Both the position numbers and the translations under genes were made by a program. Below the pieces are notes generated by a model. The model searched no databases. It was not told the DNA's origin and worked only from the letters and a program-made list of their open reading frames with translations. 8,427 nt of DNA, taken from positions 1 to 8,427 of the forward strand of contig CAMWOF010000093.1 in the NCBI GenBank assembly GCA_947175805.1, given 5' to 3'. This document shows, piece by piece, positions 5,822 to 8,427 of the stretch. Source of the DNA: an uncultured Clostridiaceae bacterium. Lineage in GTDB: Bacteria; Bacillota; Clostridia; Lachnospirales; Lachnospiraceae. How positions within the stretch are numbered: the stretch's first letter is position 1; every line of letters begins with the position of its first letter.

Positions 5822-8350
5822 TTATATTTTCTGATTTTCAATATATCGCTTCAAATAGGCCCCTGTTTTGCTGCTTTCACATCCGCAGATTTCCTCCGGC
5901 GTACCTGCTGCGACAATTTCCCCACCATGAATACCGCCGTCCGGTCCCATATCAACCACATAATCCGCATTCTTTATAACATCCAGATCATGCTCGATTA
6001 CGATGACTGTCGCTTCATTTTCAATCAATCGTTCAAATACATGAAGCAGTGTCTCTACATCCAACGGATGCAAGCCAATGGTAGGTTCGTCAAATACAAA
6101 TACCGTATCTGACTGGCCTTTTCCCATCTCGCTGGCAAGCTTCAGACGCTGTGCTTCTCCACCTGAGAGACTTGGCGTTTCTTCTCCCAGCGTCAGATAA
6201 CCGAGGCCGAGTTCCTGTAGCACGCTTAGTTTTCGTGCTACAAGCGGAATATCCGAACACGCAGTGAGTGCCTCGTCCACATTCATATCCATGAGTTCCG
6301 GAAGCGTATTTGCCTTTCCACCTTGCTTTGGTATGCGTCTGATGAGGCTCGCATCTTTTGCATAACGTGAGCCGCCGCAATCCGGACATGGAATCTCAAC
6401 ATCCGGTAAAAACTGAACATCCAGATTGATGGTGCCTGTACCGTCGCAGGTAGGACACCGCAATTTTCCTGTATTATAGGAAAAATCGCCTGCCTTATAA
6501 CCTTTTTCTTTTGCATCCGGTGTTCTTGCGTACACCTTACGCAGATCATCATGCACATCGGCATAGGTGGCCACAGTGGAGCGCACGTTAATTCCTATCG
6601 GTGTGGCGTCAATCAGCTTAATCTGCGTAATTCCGTTCGCCAAGACGGCTTTCACATGCTTTGGAAGTTTGTTCCCTCGGATGGATGCCTCTAATGCGGG
6701 TATCAGACTTTCCAGAATCATCGTCGTCTTTCCAGAACCGGATACGCCGGTAACTGCAATCAGCCGTCCTTTTGGCAGATCCACTTCTAACGGTTTTACC
6801 GTATGGATTTCTGATGTGGACAGATGAATGGTTCCAAGGGAAAACATCTGATCCGATGGAATGTGTTTCCCGATATTGATTGTCGTTCTTCCTGTAAGAA
6901 AACCGCCGATCCGTGAATTGGGGTCGCTTTCCACTTCCTTCAGATTTCCTTGCGCAATGATCGTCCCGCCTCCTGCACCGGCCTCCGGACCGAGTTCAAT
7001 GAGCCAATCTGCTTTGGAAAGCACATGCGTGTCATGATCTACCAAAACCACGGTATTGCCATCCGCAATCAGATCCTGCATCACGCCGGTCAAGCCATCC
7101 ATGTTTGAGGGATGCAGACCGATGGACGGCTCGTCGAGAACATAGAGAACGCCTGTGGTGCGGTTACGCACCGCACGGGCCAACTGCATCCTTTGCCGTT
7201 CTCCGGTGGACAGCGTAGAAGCGGCACGATCCAGCGTAAGATAGGACAGGCCCAGATCCGTCAGGCGCTTTGAGGCGCTTTGGAACGATTCGCATATACT
7301 TTCCGCCATCGGACGCATTTCTTCGGGAAGTGAAGCGGGGATACCATCGACCCAAGTCGTCAGATCGGAAAGGGTCATTTCACAGGCTTGCGCAAGGGAA
7401 ATCCCCCGAAGTTTAGGTGCCCGGGCTGCATGGCTTAATCTTGTTCCGCCGCAGTCCGGGCAAACATCCTGCCGCAAAAACTTTTCCACCCGCTTCATGC
7501 CCTTTTCGTCCTTGACCTTGGACAAAGCGTTTTCCACGGTATAGGTAGCGTTGAAATATGTAAAATCCATATCCCCGGCAGCGCCGCTGGTCTTATTCTG
7601 ATAGATGATGTTTTTCTTGACTGCAGGGCCATGAAAAACGATGTCACGCTCCTTTGCGCTCAATTCCCGGAATGGCACATCGGTACGGACTCCCATTTCA
7701 CGTGCGATATCCTTCATCAGCGACCACATCAACGTCTGCCATGGTGCGACCGCACCCTCATCAATAGTTAGAGACTCATCGGGTACCAGCGTCGTTTCAT
7801 CTACGATACGAACAACGCCCGTACCATCGCATTTTTTACACGCCCCCTGACTGTTAAATGCAAGTTCCTCCGCACCTGGGGCGAAGAAGTGTTCGCCGCA
7901 TACGGGACAGACAAGCGGAAGCCCCGCCGCCACATTCAGCGAAGGCGACCCATAGTGTCCATTCGGGCAGCAATGACTGGAAAGCCTCGAAAACATCAAG
8001 CGCAGGCTATTCAGCAGTTCTGTGCCTGTTCCGAATGTGCTGCGTATACCGGGAACGCCGGGACGCTGACGAAGCGCCAACGCAGCCGGAACATACAGCA
8101 CGTCATCCACCTGTGCCTTTTCTGCCTGTGTCATTCTTCTGCGTGTGTAGGTTGACAAAGATTCCAAATAGCGTCGGGAACCCTCTGCATACAGAATACC
8201 CAGTGCCAAAGAGGATTTGCCTGAGCCGGAAACGCCGGCAATCCCTACAATCTTATTAAGCGGTATGTCAACATCAATGTTTTTCAGATTATGTACCCGT
8301 CCACCGCGTATTTTTATTCTGTCCGGGGTCTTTTGATTTTCCATTTTCAC
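5822..8350 (-). CDS. UvrA-like ABC ATPase, class II (UvrA2 / drug-resistance type)
   Basis: This is an 842-aa tandem ABC ATPase of the excinuclease UvrA family. Half 1 has Walker A GVSGSGKSS (39-47), signature LSTGERQR (380-387) and Walker B VLYVLDEPSIGLHP (401-414). Half 2 has Walker A GVSGSGKTT (535-543), signature LSGGEAQR (728-735) and Walker B FVFDEPTIGLHP (751-762). Zinc cysteines are seen as CPVC...CKKC (148-174) and CPTC...CPDC (632-658), with another CPDC at 297-300. Canonical UvrA is about 940 aa. The roughly 100-residue deficit fits the class that lacks the UvrB-binding domain. Such paralogues, including DrrC-like proteins, are linked to tolerance of DNA-binding drugs, but the substrate here is unknown. 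The start is taken as GTG 8350, because GGAG lies 9 nt before it; ATG 8344 is the alternative. It is a single-gene unit ending at the terminator at 5725-5761. Its G+C is well above that of its neighbours, especially in the 5' half, suggesting transfer. Confidence 0.94.
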   Translation of the reverse strand: MKMENQKTPDRIKIRGGRVHNLKNIDVDIPLNKIVGIAGVSGSGKSSLALGILYAEGSRRYLESLSTYTRRRMTQAEKAQVDDVLYVPAALALRQRPGVPGIRSTFGTGTELLNSLRLMFSRLSSHCCPNGHYGSPSLNVAAGLPLVCPVCGEHFFAPGAEELAFNSQGACKKCDGTGVVRIVDETTLVPDESLTIDEGAVAPWQTLMWSLMKDIAREMGVRTDVPFRELSAKERDIVFHGPAVKKNIIYQNKTSGAAGDMDFTYFNATYTVENALSKVKDEKGMKRVEKFLRQDVCPDCGGTRLSHAARAPKLRGISLAQACEMTLSDLTTWVDGIPASLPEEMRPMAESICESFQSASKRLTDLGLSYLTLDRAASTLSTGERQRMQLARAVRNRTTGVLYVLDEPSIGLHPSNMDGLTGVMQDLIADGNTVVLVDHDTHVLSKADWLIELGPEAGAGGGTIIAQGNLKEVESDPNSRIGGFLTGRTTINIGKHIPSDQMFSLGTIHLSTSEIHTVKPLEVDLPKGRLIAVTGVSGSGKTTMILESLIPALEASIRGNKLPKHVKAVLANGITQIKLIDATPIGINVRSTVATYADVHDDLRKVYARTPDAKEKGYKAGDFSYNTGKLRCPTCDGTGTINLDVQFLPDVEIPCPDCGGSRYAKDASLIRRIPKQGGKANTLPELMDMNVDEALTACSDIPLVARKLSVLQELGLGYLTLGEETPSLSGGEAQRLKLASEMGKGQSDTVFVFDEPTIGLHPLDVETLLHVFERLIENEATVIVIEHDLDVIKNADYVVDMGPDGGIHGGEIVAAGTPEEICGCESSKTGAYLKRYIENQKI

Positions 8351-8397
8351 TTCAACCTACTCCTGCATCATTTTTTCGTTATGTGTTAGATATAAAT

Positions 8398-8426
8398 ATT
8401 GTACCAAGTATCACGCCAGAATACAA
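8398..8426 (-). promoter_or_regulatory. Possible promoter of the uvrA-like gene
   Basis: On the minus strand TTGTAT (8426-8421) and TACAAT (8403-8398) are 17 nt apart. The -10 has one mismatch to consensus and the -35 three. The leader would be about 40 nt, with GCAGGAG before the GTG start. It lies at the very edge of the window, so a better promoter could be just outside. Confidence 0.35.
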
Positions 8427-8427
8427 C

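Noticed and set aside
7858..8259. 133-aa plus-strand ORF opposite the uvrA-like gene, plus several other 60-120 aa opposite-strand ORFs in the window
   Set aside because: They are shadows of the G+C-rich or conserved coding strand, with no ribosome binding sites or recognisable motifs.

Overview
The window looks like chromosome of a low-GC, Gram-positive anaerobe, most likely a clostridial member of the Lachnospiraceae type. This rests on strong AGGAGG ribosome binding sites, TTGACx/TATAAT promoters, AT-rich intergenic DNA and the Bce-type gene families present. Every gene I can support lies on the minus strand, so transcription runs from high to low coordinates. I see no tRNA, rRNA, insertion sequence or CRISPR array.

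In transcription order the layout is as follows. (1) 8350-5822: a UvrA-like protein of 842 aa, the short class II type without a UvrB-binding domain. Hand-counted lines show its 5' half at about 60% G+C, against about 45% in its 3' half and about 38% in the genes that follow. A bidirectional hairpin terminator closes this unit at 5725-5761. (2) 5602-900: a complete Bce-type peptide-antibiotic detoxification and sensing module in the order ATPase, permease, response regulator, histidine kinase. The promoter ahead of the ATPase has a good -10, a poor -35 and a perfect inverted repeat directly upstream of the -35, as expected for activation by the module's own regulator. (3) 496 to beyond the left edge: the N-terminal 165 codons of the magnesium transporter mgtE. 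It has its own strong promoter and a leader of about 345 nt rich in nested inverted repeats.

In Bce modules the permease and ATPase act both as the efflux or target-protection pump and as the sensor. The kinase has almost no extracellular part and reads transporter activity, then phosphorylates the regulator, which switches on the transporter promoter. Here the permease frame is broken by one missing base in a T run between membrane segments 2 and 3, while the other three genes are intact. Unless this is a sequence error or a reversible slip, both transport and signalling should be lost.

The two places most worth a second look are the permease frameshift and the mgtE leader. The leader keeps only two short patches resembling the M-box (ykoK) magnesium riboswitch and may be a divergent or different regulatory RNA.
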